Below are positions 1 to 9,159 of a stretch of 64,000 nucleotides of DNA, piece by piece. Position 1 is the stretch's first letter. Every line of letters starts with the position of its first letter. The position numbers and the translations under genes were made by a program. Source of the stretch: Thermoanaerobaculia bacterium (lineage in GTDB: Bacteria > Acidobacteriota > Thermoanaerobaculia > Multivoradales > JAHEKO01); contig CALZIK010000122.1 of the NCBI GenBank assembly GCA_945787635.1, positions 19,660 to 83,659 on the forward strand, given 5' to 3'. The notes beneath the pieces were generated by a model. That model was not told the origin of the DNA and ran no database searches. It saw only the letters and a program-made list of their open reading frames with translations.

Positions 1-198
1 GCTCATGATCGCGATCACCGGCCGATCGGAGCACTTGCCACGAAAAACCAGAGACTTCGCGATCTCGCCCGTCGAGCAGCCGAGAGCGACAGCCGCTTCT
101 CGAGCGGTGCGTGTCGCAGCCGGCAGCTCGAGCACCTCGACGGGCAAACCCAACTCGGCGGCGGCCTGCCGAAACCGCTCGGGTCCCGAGGTCTTCAT
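1..198 (-). CDS. YbaK/ProX-type aminoacyl-tRNA editing protein (partial, 3' end off the window)
   Basis: Only the first 66 codons lie inside the window. Reading leftwards from ATG at 198, the protein contains STGEIAKSLVFRG followed by PVIAIMS. This is the signature of the YbaK/EbsC/ProX editing domain, in which the lysine of IAKSL helps hydrolyse mischarged Cys- or Ala-tRNA(Pro). Proteins of this family act in the cytoplasm and are about 160 residues long, so roughly 95 residues are missing. The start ATG overlaps the stop of the upstream membrane-protein gene by 4 bases (ATGA), suggesting translational coupling. The family is clear; which mischarged tRNA it clears is not visible. Confidence 0.85.
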   Translation of the reverse strand, partial: MKTSGPERFRQAAAELGLPVEVLELPAATRTAREAAVALGCSTGEIAKSLVFRGKCSDRPVIAIMS

Positions 199-728
199 CG
201 ACCGTCGGAATTGACTTCCGCCAACAAAGTCTCAAAGCCCAACCGAGCCGGTCGCTTGTGCATCGCCACGAGAACCCACGGAAAAACAAAGCACCAAAAT
301 CCCATCATCGGCAGGGCGAAGCTCACGAGCTCGGAGGCCGTGGGATAGAAGTCCTCGGGGAAGAGGTGCCACCCGGTCAAGACCGGCACCACCACCAGCA
401 CGGCGAACAGCGCCGCCAAGCCGAGGCCGAGGAACATGCAGAAGCGTGCCCAGGCCCAGTAGGCGACCCGATAGGTCACGGTCCCGGCGCCCCTGTCAGC
501 TCGCAACTCGACGTCGTTCCACCCGATATTGGCGCTGGTCAAGAGCGCGGCGGACCGAAACCGAATCGACTCGTCCGTTTCGCTCAGCACCTCATAGCGG
601 TTTCGCCGCGGCCGAGCGGCCGGCAGGAGTCCCGATCTCACCCTCGCCGCCAAACGCCGCGCGAAATCTTCGGCCAGGCGCTCCGGCCGCCAAACGCCTT
701 CGAAGCTCGGGTGGAAGGCTCCCAGCAA
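195..728 (-). CDS. Hypothetical membrane protein, two TM segments
   Basis: A 177-residue protein that I do not recognise. The first 85 residues are soluble and arginine-rich, with a stretch (SIRFRSAALLTSANIGWNDV) that looks like a beta-rich domain. Two hydrophobic segments follow, near residues 92-115 (MFLGLGLAALFAVLVVVPVL) and 131-153 (LVSFALPMMGFWCFVFPWVL), so it is probably an inner-membrane protein with a cytoplasmic N-terminal domain. The best start is TTG at 728, 7 bases after the ppiC stop; no ATG is available. It ends in an ATGA overlap with the editing-protein gene, so ppiC, this gene and ybaK are probably one transcript. No function is proposed. Confidence 0.7.
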   Translation of the reverse strand: MLGAFHPSFEGVWRPERLAEDFARRLAARVRSGLLPAARPRRNRYEVLSETDESIRFRSAALLTSANIGWNDVELRADRGAGTVTYRVAYWAWARFCMFLGLGLAALFAVLVVVPVLTGWHLFPEDFYPTASELVSFALPMMGFWCFVFPWVLVAMHKRPARLGFETLLAEVNSDGR

Positions 729-735
729 GGGCGTG

Positions 736-1017
736 CTAGTCCGTGCGGCTGGTGATCTCGATCAGGTGATACCCGAACTGGGTCTGGACCGGTCCATGGA
801 CCTTGCCAACCTCGGCGCTGAAGACCACCGTGTCGAACTCCGGCACCATCTGGCCAGGGCCGAACTCGCCGAGCGCTCCGCCCTGAGCGCTCGAGGGACA
901 CTGCGAGTGTTCCTTGGCAACGGATCCGAACTCGGCTCCGGCTTCGATCTGGCTCTTGAGATCTTCCGCCGCCTGCTGGTCGGAAACTAGAATGTGGCGT
1001 GCCTTCGCTTTGGACAT
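736..1017 (-). CDS. ppiC: Peptidyl-prolyl cis-trans isomerase, parvulin type (PpiC-like)
   Basis: This 93-residue single-domain parvulin has the same length as E. coli PpiC. Family landmarks are present in order: ARHILVSDQQAAEDLKSQI near the N-terminus, then AKEHSQCPSSAQGGALGEFG, FDTVVFS and FGYHLIEI at the C-terminus. The two histidines (HIL and YHL) are the usual parvulin active-site histidines. There is no signal peptide, so it should act in the cytoplasm on prolyl peptide bonds. ATG at 1017 was chosen because AGAGGAG sits just upstream; a longer frame to 1098 adds 27 residues that do not resemble the family. Confidence 0.93.
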   Translation of the reverse strand: MSKAKARHILVSDQQAAEDLKSQIEAGAEFGSVAKEHSQCPSSAQGGALGEFGPGQMVPEFDTVVFSAEVGKVHGPVQTQFGYHLIEITSRTD

Positions 1018-1107
1018 GATGGCTCCTCTCGGATCTGTTGTTGGGTGATTGTCACCGGCGCTGTGGAACCGGTTGGGTTCGAGGCCTCCATGGTACACGG
1101 ATCCGGT

Positions 1108-1632
1108 TCAGGGTTCCTCCAACTCGACGCCCAGGCCGTCGGCGATGCGATTGACGAACGCGAAATAGGCGGTGACTGAACAGATATCGTGGATGGCGCG
1201 ATCGTCGAAGCCGTGCTCACGCAGGCGGGTGGCGTCCGCGGCCTCGACCGCCCCGGGAGCAAGGGTGAGCTTGATCGCGTAGTCGAGCATGGCGCGATCC
1301 CGCTCGGAGAGGTCCGCGCGGGAATAGTCCCCGGCGAGATCGCGAAGCAGAGCGTCCTGCGCCTCCGGACTCGCAGATTCGGCCTCCAGCAACGAACGGA
1401 GTCCCGCTCCGTGGTGGACGACTCAGTAGTGGCATTCATTGGCGGCCGAGACCGCCACGGCGATCATCTCGCGCTGCACTCTGGTCAGTGGACCCGGCCC
1501 CCGCATCAGCTCGCGATACAGGTCGAAGTGCAGTCGCATCGTGCGCGCGTGAACGCCATGAATCCTGAGGATGTTGTCCGTGTCGGACACCCGGTCGTCC
1601 TTCGAGACCGACGCATAGTCGATATAGGCCAT
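1108..1632 (-). CDS. AhpD-like peroxidase-related selenoprotein (in-frame TGA read as Sec70)
   Basis: Read through the TGA at 1425-1423, this frame gives a 174-residue protein of the carboxymuconolactone decarboxylase/AhpD superfamily (peroxidase-related enzyme group, normally about 175-180 residues). The active site of that family is E-x(n)-CxxC-xxx-H. Here residues 66-74 are E-C-H-Y-[TGA]-V-V-H-H, so the TGA stands exactly where the second redox cysteine belongs, giving Cys67-xx-Sec70. Homology continues without a frame change on both sides of the TGA (LTRVQREMIAVAVSAAN before, GAGLRSLLEAE after). A hairpin follows the TGA at the right distance for a bacterial SECIS (separate entry). Standard gene calling would split it into two short genes. 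Start ATG 1632 has no good Shine-Dalgarno but a TAAGAT box 7 nt upstream. The predicted role is thiol/selenol-dependent peroxide or disulfide reduction. The alternative is a nonsense mutation or sequencing error. Confidence 0.8.
1396..1425 (-). promoter_or_regulatory. Putative bacterial SECIS element with the recoded UGA
   Basis: On the minus strand the TGA (1425-1423) is followed by 10 nt, then ACGGAG (1412-1407), loop CGGGA (1406-1402) and CTCCGT (1401-1396). The six base pairs are perfect. The apical loop starts 16 nt after the TGA and has a G among its first two bases. Both agree with the bacterial SECIS model (UGA-to-loop spacing about 16-37 nt, loop of 3-14 nt with an early G). No selA, selB, selD or tRNA-Sec is visible in the window, so whether the cell makes Sec cannot be judged here. 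Confidence 0.7.
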
Positions 1633-1639
1633 GGCGCGG

Positions 1640-1645
1640 ATCTTA
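1640..1645 (-). promoter_or_regulatory. Putative -10 box (TAAGAT) of the selenoprotein gene, leaderless type
   Basis: TAAGAT lies on the minus strand 7 nt before the ATG at 1632. A transcript starting about 7 nt after this box would begin at or next to the start codon. No convincing -35 hexamer is seen. The same arrangement recurs upstream of other genes in the window. Confidence 0.35.
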
Positions 1646-1727
1646 TCTTTCGATCGGTGCCAGCGCCACGGCGGTGGACGCGCACGCCCGCCTTCGAGCC
1701 GAGTGACGGCGCGCGTCGTGGCCGGTC

Positions 1728-2243
1728 TCACCCATCATCAAACTCCGCCGAGTACTCGACCATGCCGGCGAGCGGCGCCAGCGCTCCCTCTCGCAGTTCG
1801 TGGACCATGAAGAACGGATCGAATCGCTCGCTCTTGAAGCGCAGACCATGCGCCGCGGCTGGCAGGAAGCCGAATCGCGGATAGTAGCCGGCGTGGCCGA
1901 GAACCACGACGACCTCGACCCCTCGCACTCGGCAGTCCTCCAGACCTCGCTCCACCATCTGCACACCGATTCCGCGGCGCTGAATCTCCGGCAAGACCGC
2001 CATCGGACCGAGACCCCACACCTCCGCCTGGCTGGGGTTGGTCTCTACCTCGACACGGCTGAAGAGGATATGACCGACGATCCGACCGGTCACAAGTCCC
2101 ACCAGCGAGATTGTCGGCCTCCCCGCCTTCCGCAGAGCCTCTACCAATCGGGCTTCGGCTTCGCCGTCAAAGGCCCGGGCGTTGACCTCGAATACCGCGG
2201 GGGCATCTCCCCGCGCTTCGGGTCGGATGGTCGCAAGCTCCAT
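1728..2243 (-). CDS. GNAT family N-acetyltransferase
   Basis: A 171-residue GNAT protein. The acetyl-CoA pyrophosphate loop is visible as QRRGIG at residues 88-93, preceded by the beta-strand WGLGPMAVLPE and followed by VVVVLGHAGYYPRFGF. That pattern (LGxxxYYxRFGF) is typical of the YhbS-like subgroup of predicted acetyltransferases. It would transfer an acetyl group from acetyl-CoA to an unknown small molecule or protein amine. The gene stands about 95 bp upstream of the selenoprotein gene and has its own candidate -10 box (CTGCTACCAT, 2278-2287). The substrate cannot be inferred. Confidence 0.88.
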   Translation of the reverse strand: MELATIRPEARGDAPAVFEVNARAFDGEAEARLVEALRKAGRPTISLVGLVTGRIVGHILFSRVEVETNPSQAEVWGLGPMAVLPEIQRRGIGVQMVERGLEDCRVRGVEVVVVLGHAGYYPRFGFLPAAAHGLRFKSERFDPFFMVHELREGALAPLAGMVEYSAEFDDG

Positions 2244-2277
2244 CAGTCGAGTCCGCTTTTCGCCATAGGCTCGAGGG

Positions 2278-2287
2278 ATGGTAGCAG
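2278..2287 (-). promoter_or_regulatory. Putative extended -10 (CTGCTACCAT) upstream of the GNAT gene
   Basis: On the minus strand CTGCTACCAT reads as an extended -10 (TGnTAnnnT), 34 nt before the ATG at 2243. An identical decamer precedes the purine phosphorylase gene at 49851-49860. Confidence 0.4.
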
Positions 2288-2323
2288 GGCCCCTGGTGAG
2301 CGGCGACGGATTGGCGCTCCGGT

Positions 2324-2803
2324 CTATTCCTGCTTGCCCCCCATCTTCGGATGGGTCATCGGGAGGGCCGGTTGGATCGACTTCAAGTAGTACACGACCT
2401 CCACGACCTTTTCCTTGATCGCGCGTTTGTCGGCATCGGGATCTAGGCCTTTAAACGCCGCTCCCCAGACCGGCATGGCCCGGGTTCCGTGACCGGCGAC
2501 TTCGCGTCCGTCGACGACGTCGTAGATCTCATCGAAGGGGAAGTCTCCTTCAGCTCGGGCGCTGATACCGGCAAGATCCGGCGGCTTCACCGTCAAGTAG
2601 TCCGCCACGGAACCGTCGCCCTTGCCTTCGACGCCGTGACAGGCGCCGCAGTGGGTCAGGTACGTCTGCCGGCCTCGTTCGACGAGCCCGGCGACCTCGT
2701 CCCCAGCGGCATCTCCCGAAGGACCGAGGGCCTGAGCCGTCGGGACCGCCAGGGAGACGAGACATGCGATCGCGAGCCCCACGACCGTCTTCCAACATCG
2801 CAT
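2324..2803 (-). CDS. Secreted class I c-type cytochrome
   Basis: A 159-residue protein with an N-terminal signal peptide (hydrophobic core VVGLAIACLVSLAV, cleavage likely after AQA near residue 25). The single haem-binding motif CGACH is at residues 52-56. The probable distal ligand is Met110 in RAMPVWG. PPDL and the YYLKSIQ helix are also typical of small class I cytochromes c. It should be a periplasmic electron carrier or a subunit of a respiratory complex. A strong ribosome binding site (AAAGGAG) precedes the ATG. No oxidase or dehydrogenase partner is adjacent; the upstream gene is the Ser/Thr kinase, separated by 115 bp. Confidence 0.9.
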   Translation of the reverse strand: MRCWKTVVGLAIACLVSLAVPTAQALGPSGDAAGDEVAGLVERGRQTYLTHCGACHGVEGKGDGSVADYLTVKPPDLAGISARAEGDFPFDEIYDVVDGREVAGHGTRAMPVWGAAFKGLDPDADKRAIKEKVVEVVYYLKSIQPALPMTHPKMGGKQE

Positions 2804-2918
2804 CTCGATCTCCTTTCGCCTAGGCGCACATTTGCGCGAGCCTCCTCAGGACGCTAGCGGCTGGCGCCGCCGTGGACCACACCCCTTGGGGTGGCATCCC
2901 AATGCGGCGAGGAGACTC

Positions 2919-5144
2919 CTACCTCGAGCCCACGACGAGTCGCCCGTCGGCCTGCACCCGCAGCCGGAGGGTCTTGGTGTCGCCGGGCGGAATCGTCACC
3001 GTCAGCGGCTCCAACTGAGTCTCCTGCTTCGGTTGACTCAGGTAGATCTTGAGATCATGCCCGCCCTCCGGCAGCTCCACGGTCTCGCTGAACGAGCCGC
3101 TGACGCCCTTGCGGACGAGAAAGTTCTTCTTCTCGACGAAACGGTAGGGACGGCTCAGAATCTGCCTCTCACTGGAGTAGACCGTGAGTACCCCCCGTGA
3201 ACGGGCGCTGGAGAACTCTACGAGAAGCGAGCCCGGCCCGGTCTTGGGCGGTGGCCGGCGAACCACCGCGGGCCTGGCGACCGGCACCGGTGCCGGAGGC
3301 TCGGCAACCGCCGCGGTTTCCACTTTCGTTTCGCGGCTGAGACGCGCCATACGAAGCCTCTGCCGCGACTGTGCAACCGACGAGGCCAGGAGATCCAGGG
3401 CCTCTTGAGGCGCGTCGATCTCGGTCAACTCCCGGATCGACTTCTCCGCTCCGGCGAGGTTGGTTCGCGCGATCTGCAGATGGGCCTGCTCGGTCAGCTC
3501 CTCGACCCGATCCAGCCGTTCGAACTCCCGGGCCACCGCGACCTCGACGAGGGCCTCCTGCCTCACCTCGCCACGGGTCTCCGGAAAGAGCCCATTGGCC
3601 CGACGCAGGATCTCCACCGCCCGCTCCGTGCTCCCACCCTCACGAAGACGGTGACTCTGGTCAAGAAGCGCCAGATAACGGAACCGGTCCGTAGACTGCA
3701 CGTCCACGGTCAGATCACCCGAAGGAGCCCCGGCCTCGCCTGCGAGAATCAGCAGGAAAACCGGCAAGGCGAAGGCAAAGACCACAAGCGCCGCGAGGGC
3801 GAAACGGTTGCCGAAAATGCGGCGAAGCGGGCGCGACGAACCGAGCGCCCCGGAACCCACGGTACGAGCGGCCGACAGCGCGGTCGACAGCACAGGTAGC
3901 ACCGTCGAACGCGCGGTGCGCAGCCATCCGGCGAGGCGCACGGCCGCTCGACGAGCCGCGTCTACGGAGACCCTGCCGGCCATCGGTTCGGACGACGCTT
4001 GGTCGGGGGCGGCGAGATCGGCAATGTCGGGAATGTCGGGAAGCTCGAGGAGCTCGGGATCCGTGGTTTCCATGGGATCCGTGGTTTCCCACTCCACCAC
4101 CTCGACCGGCGCGGCGTCCTCGACCGCCTCCGGCTTGGCCGGCGCCGCCTGCGACTGGAACGGCGTTTCGAGCACAGCAGCGGGCGTGGCAGCTTCCCTG
4201 GGAGGCTTGCGGACGCTGCGGCGGGAAGTCATCGGAGCCGGAACAGTGTCGTTCATGGACGCCTGAGCTTCGACGATCTCGCGCAGGTCGCGCGCCAGAT
4301 CCCCGGCTCTCGAATAGCGCTCGCCCGGCTCCTTGGCCAGCGCACGATCGAGAATGTCACGCAGACCGGTCATCAGGCCGGGAACATAGCGTTCAGGTGG
4401 TGTCGGCGCCTCCTGGACGATCTTTTGCACCAACTCCGCGATCGAGCTGGCCTCGAACGGCAGATGTCGGGTAAGCAGCTCGTAGAGGATGACCCCAAGG
4501 GAATAGATGTCGGTGTGCTGATCGCCCGGCTGGCCCATCACCCGTTCGGGCGCCAGATAGTTCGGTGTCCCGAGGTTGCGAAGCTCTGAAGCGAGATCCT
4601 CGCCGCGCAGTGCCGCGATACCGAAGTCGGCGACCTTGATGGTTCCGTCGTGGGCAAGCAAGACGTTGGCGGGCTTGACGTCACGATGAATGCAGCCGTT
4701 GTCGTGAGCGTGGTCGAGGACCTCTGCCACAGACGAGATGACTTCGTTGACATAGTTGAGCGAGAGAGGATCCGGCTCATTCAGTCGGTCGCGCAGGCTC
4801 TTCCCGGCGACATACTCCATCGCCAGGGCTTCGACCTTGCCGTCCTCGTCCTCCACGACATCGAAAACCGTGACGATGCCTGGATGCTCGAGAGCACCGA
4901 CGCTGCGAGCCTCGTTGATCAGTAGTCGGCGCACTACATCGGGCTCGAGCAACTTGCCTTTGATGCCGGTCAACTTCTTGACCGCCACCCAGCGACCGAT
5001 CATCGGGTCGCGGGCGAGATAGACGATACCCATCGAGCCCTGGCCTATCTCTTCCAGCAGCTCGAAGCGGCCGATCCTCGTGGTGGAGTCGCCGTCACCT
5101 GTGGACAGCGGCTCAGATCTTCGTGTCTGCGCCAGCGGGTTCAT
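2919..5144 (-). CDS. Membrane-anchored Ser/Thr protein kinase with C-terminal extension
   Basis: Using ATG 5144, which has GGAGG 10 nt upstream, the protein has 741 residues. Residues 27-290 form a Hanks-type kinase domain: GQGSMG loop (34-39), VAVKK with the catalytic lysine at 56, HRD at 153-155 within HRDVKPANVLL, DFG at 173-175, then YLAPERV. All catalytic residues are present, so it should be active. A proline/acidic linker follows, then one TM segment (FALAALVVFAFALPVFLLIL, about residue 475). The roughly 250-residue C-terminal part has a helical region and a beta-rich end that may resemble a PEGA-type or sensory domain. The topology predicts a cytoplasmic kinase and an external sensor. 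An in-frame start at 5210 exists but would place the ribosome binding site inside the coding region. Confidence 0.92.
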   Translation of the reverse strand: MNPLAQTRRSEPLSTGDGDSTTRIGRFELLEEIGQGSMGIVYLARDPMIGRWVAVKKLTGIKGKLLEPDVVRRLLINEARSVGALEHPGIVTVFDVVEDEDGKVEALAMEYVAGKSLRDRLNEPDPLSLNYVNEVISSVAEVLDHAHDNGCIHRDVKPANVLLAHDGTIKVADFGIAALRGEDLASELRNLGTPNYLAPERVMGQPGDQHTDIYSLGVILYELLTRHLPFEASSIAELVQKIVQEAPTPPERYVPGLMTGLRDILDRALAKEPGERYSRAGDLARDLREIVEAQASMNDTVPAPMTSRRSVRKPPREAATPAAVLETPFQSQAAPAKPEAVEDAAPVEVVEWETTDPMETTDPELLELPDIPDIADLAAPDQASSEPMAGRVSVDAARRAAVRLAGWLRTARSTVLPVLSTALSAARTVGSGALGSSRPLRRIFGNRFALAALVVFAFALPVFLLILAGEAGAPSGDLTVDVQSTDRFRYLALLDQSHRLREGGSTERAVEILRRANGLFPETRGEVRQEALVEVAVAREFERLDRVEELTEQAHLQIARTNLAGAEKSIRELTEIDAPQEALDLLASSVAQSRQRLRMARLSRETKVETAAVAEPPAPVPVARPAVVRRPPPKTGPGSLLVEFSSARSRGVLTVYSSERQILSRPYRFVEKKNFLVRKGVSGSFSETVELPEGGHDLKIYLSQPKQETQLEPLTVTIPPGDTKTLRLRVQADGRLVVGSR

Positions 5145-5290
5145 GCCAGATAGATCCTCCACCCCTTTAGGTATCACTAGCAGAGCCGCCGCCGCAGTGG
5201 AGTTCGTCACTTGCGGACCTCTGGACCGCCGGTTTGTGGCCTGGTATAGGCCGCTCGGCCGGGAAATCGGCCCGGAGCCGGGTGATATGG

Positions 5291-5315
5291 CTCTGAGCCG
5301 GCGCCGGCCTCAGAG
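5291..5315 (-). terminator. Hairpin at the 3' end of era
   Basis: CTCTGAG (5291-5297) pairs with CTCAGAG (5309-5315), and CCGG-CG-CCGG lies between them, making a long GC-rich hairpin that includes the era stop codon. There is no T-run on either strand, so it may be a weak or factor-assisted terminator rather than a classic one. Confidence 0.45.
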
Positions 5316-6218
5316 ACTGTGGGGCAGCAGGTCGCGATCGAGGTCGCTCAAGAGACGCTTGCTCTCGCGCCAATGCGGCTCGCAGCGCACGTTGAGGTCG
5401 AGGTAAACCCGGCGGCCGAGGAGCTGCTCGAGGTCCAGCCGAGCCGCGATGCCCAGCTTCTTGATCGTCGCGCCCCCGCGGCCGATGAGGATAGCCTTCT
5501 GCCCGGGCTTCTCGACCAGAAGCGAGGCGTGAATCCGGGTGAGGTCCTTGGCCTCGTCATCGCCCCACATCTCGATGACCACCGCGGTCGTGTACGGAAG
5601 CTCGTCCCGAGTCTCAAGCAAGACCTTCTCGCGAATCAGCTCTGCGGCCAGAAACCGTTCCGAGTGAAGGGTAAATAGCGCCGCGTCGTACTGTGGCTCG
5701 CCCTCGGGCAGAGCGGCGAAAAGAAATTCGAGGAGCAGGTCGCAGCCACCGCCGTCGAGCGCGCTGATCGGAACGATCTCTTCAAACAGTCCGGACGCCG
5801 CGTAACGCTCGATCAGGGGCAGCAGCTTCGGCTTGGCGACAACGTCTACCTTGTTGAGGGCGGCGAAACGGCGGACCTTTGTGCGCCCCAGCAACTCGAA
5901 CATGTGCGCATCGCCGCCAGCGAATTTCTTGGTGGCGTCCACCAGGAGGCAAACTACATCGGCATCGTTGAGAGCGTCGATCGCGTACTGAACCATCCGG
6001 CGATTGAGCTGGTGAAGCGGCTTGTGAACGCCGGGCGTGTCGTAGAAGACCATCTGTCCCAGGTCGGTCGAGAGAATCCCCACCAGCCGGTGCCGCGTGG
6101 TCTGCGGCTTGTCCGAAACGATCGCCAGCTTCTCGCCAAGGTAGCGATTCATCAAGGTGGACTTGCCGGCGTTGGGCCGGCCCACCAGTGCCACGGTGCC
6201 CGCGTGTCGCCCGCTCAA
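5310..6218 (-). CDS. era: GTPase Era
   Basis: This 302-residue protein has the full Era layout. G1 is GRPNAGKS (13-20), G3 is DTPG (60-63) and G4 is NKVD (122-125). A C-terminal KH domain carries GRGGATIKKLG near residue 250. Era binds the 3' end of 16S rRNA and is needed for maturation of the small ribosomal subunit. The gene follows the CNNM/CorC, ybeY and phoH genes on the same strand. Overlap with the CNNM/CorC stop is 4 bases, so the four genes probably form one operon, a widely conserved arrangement. The stop codon lies in a strong hairpin. Confidence 0.97.
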   Translation of the reverse strand: MSGRHAGTVALVGRPNAGKSTLMNRYLGEKLAIVSDKPQTTRHRLVGILSTDLGQMVFYDTPGVHKPLHQLNRRMVQYAIDALNDADVVCLLVDATKKFAGGDAHMFELLGRTKVRRFAALNKVDVVAKPKLLPLIERYAASGLFEEIVPISALDGGGCDLLLEFLFAALPEGEPQYDAALFTLHSERFLAAELIREKVLLETRDELPYTTAVVIEMWGDDEAKDLTRIHASLLVEKPGQKAILIGRGGATIKKLGIAARLDLEQLLGRRVYLDLNVRCEPHWRESKRLLSDLDRDLLPHSL

Positions 6219-7531
6219 TGCGACTCCGAAGCAGCTTCCGGCTCATCGGCGGGCGGCATCCTATCCACGCGCAGGAGATCGACCCGCCGGTCGCCCACCT
6301 CTTCGACGACGAAGCGAAGGCCGTGGGCCTCGACCGTCGCACCCGCTTCCGGCAGGTCACCCAGATGGCCGAAGACCAACCCACCAACGGTCTCGTAAGG
6401 CTCATCATCGAGCTGAACGTCGAAGATGTCTTCCACGTCGTCTAGGGGTGTCTTGCCCTCCAATTGCCAGCTCCCATCCTCGAGCTGCCGGGCCTCGACC
6501 TCCTCGTCATCGTACTCGTCCACGATCTCGCCAACGATCTCCTCGAGCAGATCCTCGACCGTCACCAGGCCCGCGACTCCTCCGTACTCGTCCACCACGA
6601 TCGCCATCTGATGATGGCCGGTTTGCATCTGTCGCAACAACTCGTCGAGCGGCTTGGTCTCGGGCACGACAAAGGCCTCGCGAGCCAGCTTTCGAGCCGG
6701 CTGCCGCTTGTCCGAGCGTAGAGCCGCCAGCACGTCGCGGATATGCAGAACGCCGCGAATGTCGTCCACCGTGCTTTCGTAGAGCGGGATCCGTGAATGC
6801 TTCGACTCGACCAGTAACTGTGCCAGGTCGTCCATCTCGGTGTCCGCCGGAGCGCAGACCATGTCGATACGCGGGATCATGACGCTCTTGACCACCGCAT
6901 CGCCGAAGTCCATGACCCGCATGATCATGTCGCCATCGCCGGGCTCGAGAATCCCTTCCTTGGCGCCGACGTCGAGAAACGCCTCGATCTCGCCCTCCGA
7001 AGCCTCGTCATCGGGAATCGGGGAGTCGCCATTCTCCTCGGAAGCGGCTCGAACCAGCGGTGAGATCAACGGCACCAGGGGATTCAGAAGCCAGCGAACG
7101 GACCGGTAGGTCGGCGTCAACCGCCGCAAGACCATCTCGGCGTTGTTGCCGACGAAAACCCGGTTGAAAAGCTCAGTGGCCAGGAGCACCAGCACGGCGA
7201 CGGCGAACCCCCAGGCGAGACCGGCGCCGTCGCCGCTCGTCACGGTCGCTTCACTCGCTCCCGACCAGTTGACCACGGCACCGACGCTCAGCACCAGCCC
7301 GATCGGCAGAGCCTTCGAGAGAAAGCTGAGCAGGTAGCGAAAAGCCTCGAATCGAGCCGGAGCCGTGTACAGCTCCTCGAGCTTGCCGCCGGCCTCCTCG
7401 GCCCAGTGGCGCACCCGGATCGGGCCGGGCCGGTCGAGCATCGCCGCGAGCACTTGAAACAACACCGACAAGCCACCGATCAGGACCGCGAGCAGGCTTG
7501 CCGAGATTAGCTCTGTGGCGCCCTCAGTCAT
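6215..7531 (-). CDS. CNNM/CorC (HlyC/TlyC) family membrane protein with CBS pair
   Basis: A 438-residue protein starting at ATG 7531, where its start overlaps the ybeY stop by 8 bases. The N-terminal 190 residues form a CNNM (DUF21) membrane domain with hydrophobic segments such as LLAVLIGGLSVLFQVLAAML and WGFAVAVLVLLATELFN. A CBS domain pair follows (VMIPRIDMVCAP to the VAGLVTVEDLLEEIVGEI region), then a CorC/HlyC C-terminal domain (QLEGKTPLDDVEDIF onward). Members of this family are linked to Mg2+/Co2+ efflux or membrane homeostasis; the old name hemolysin is not supported. Its position between ybeY and era mirrors ybeX in other bacteria. Confidence 0.9.
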   Translation of the reverse strand: MTEGATELISASLLAVLIGGLSVLFQVLAAMLDRPGPIRVRHWAEEAGGKLEELYTAPARFEAFRYLLSFLSKALPIGLVLSVGAVVNWSGASEATVTSGDGAGLAWGFAVAVLVLLATELFNRVFVGNNAEMVLRRLTPTYRSVRWLLNPLVPLISPLVRAASEENGDSPIPDDEASEGEIEAFLDVGAKEGILEPGDGDMIMRVMDFGDAVVKSVMIPRIDMVCAPADTEMDDLAQLLVESKHSRIPLYESTVDDIRGVLHIRDVLAALRSDKRQPARKLAREAFVVPETKPLDELLRQMQTGHHQMAIVVDEYGGVAGLVTVEDLLEEIVGEIVDEYDDEEVEARQLEDGSWQLEGKTPLDDVEDIFDVQLDDEPYETVGGLVFGHLGDLPEAGATVEAHGLRFVVEEVGDRRVDLLRVDRMPPADEPEAASESH

Positions 7532-8014
7532 TGCCGTCGATCCAGCGGCGCCGCAGCCGGCGTTCCAGACGGAGCATCTCTCCGCCGTCGGTCTCGTGAT
7601 CGTGGCCGAGGCAGTGAAGCAAACCGTGGAGCAGGAGTAGTTCGATCTCGCGGCGCACCGGGTGGCCTCGCTCCACAGCCTGCCGCCGAGCCGCCGGCAG
7701 GGAGATCGCGATATCGCCCAATTGGGGGCCTTCAGGCGTGTCGCTCCCGGGAAAGGACAGCACGTCGGTGGTCGCATCCTTGCGGCGAAACCGCAGGTTC
7801 AGACGTCGCATTTCCCGATCACTGACGAAGCGCACCGCGAGCGTACCCCTGGCGTCCTCGACCACGCCCTCCACCATAGACTCGAGCCAGGGGAGCAGCG
7901 CTCGGGCCCCGGCCTCTGGATAACGGTTCGGGTTATCGATCCGGATCCGATCCGACGAGCTCATCGTGGCGTCGTCGGGGTCCGGCTCAGGATCATCCAT
8001 GGCGGCAAGCTCGA

Positions 8015-8018
<4 letters not shown>
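7524..8018 (-). CDS. ybeY: Endoribonuclease YbeY (16S rRNA maturation)
   Basis: A 164-residue YbeY protein with the zinc motif HGLLHCLGHDH at residues 131-141; H131, H135 and H141 are the metal ligands. RFVSDREMRRLN and DVLSFP are also family landmarks. YbeY is a metal-dependent endoribonuclease involved in 16S rRNA 3'-end processing and ribosome quality control. The chosen ATG overlaps the phoH stop (ATGA). It adds an acidic 18-residue leader compared with a second possible ATG at 7964. It sits in the phoH-ybeY-CNNM/CorC-era operon. Confidence 0.96.
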
Positions 8019-8986
<968 letters not shown>

Positions 8987-9074
8987 GGAGAGTCGGATTC
9001 GGTCAACAGAGATCGGGTTCGGGGGAAGGGCGGGATGGGAGCTCGTGCGGAAACGGCATTTCGCGCTCGGTTCA

Positions 9075-9083
9075 AGTCTAGCA
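9075..9083 (-). promoter_or_regulatory. Putative extended -10 (TGCTAGACT) of the phoH operon
   Basis: TGCTAGACT reads on the minus strand in the 173-bp gap before phoH. The 11-mer CTGCTAGACTT around it recurs exactly upstream of the gamma carbonic anhydrase gene (63682-63692). No clear -35 hexamer is visible. The rest of the gap holds no gene I can support. Confidence 0.4.
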
Positions 9084-9159
9084 GAATCCCTCTACCGGGC
9101 CGGATCGCCAGGAACCGGTATCCGCCGCGCCGCCGCCGCCACCGAGCTGTCACGACGGC

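Noticed and set aside
1108..1392. Second half of the peroxidase as an independent gene
   Set aside because: It lacks a ribosome binding site and would begin mid-domain; continuity across the TGA is a better explanation.
2865..2905. Hairpin between the kinase and cytochrome c genes (CCACCCC-AAGGGGTGTGG)
   Set aside because: Loop would be too small and no T-run follows; not convincing as a terminator.
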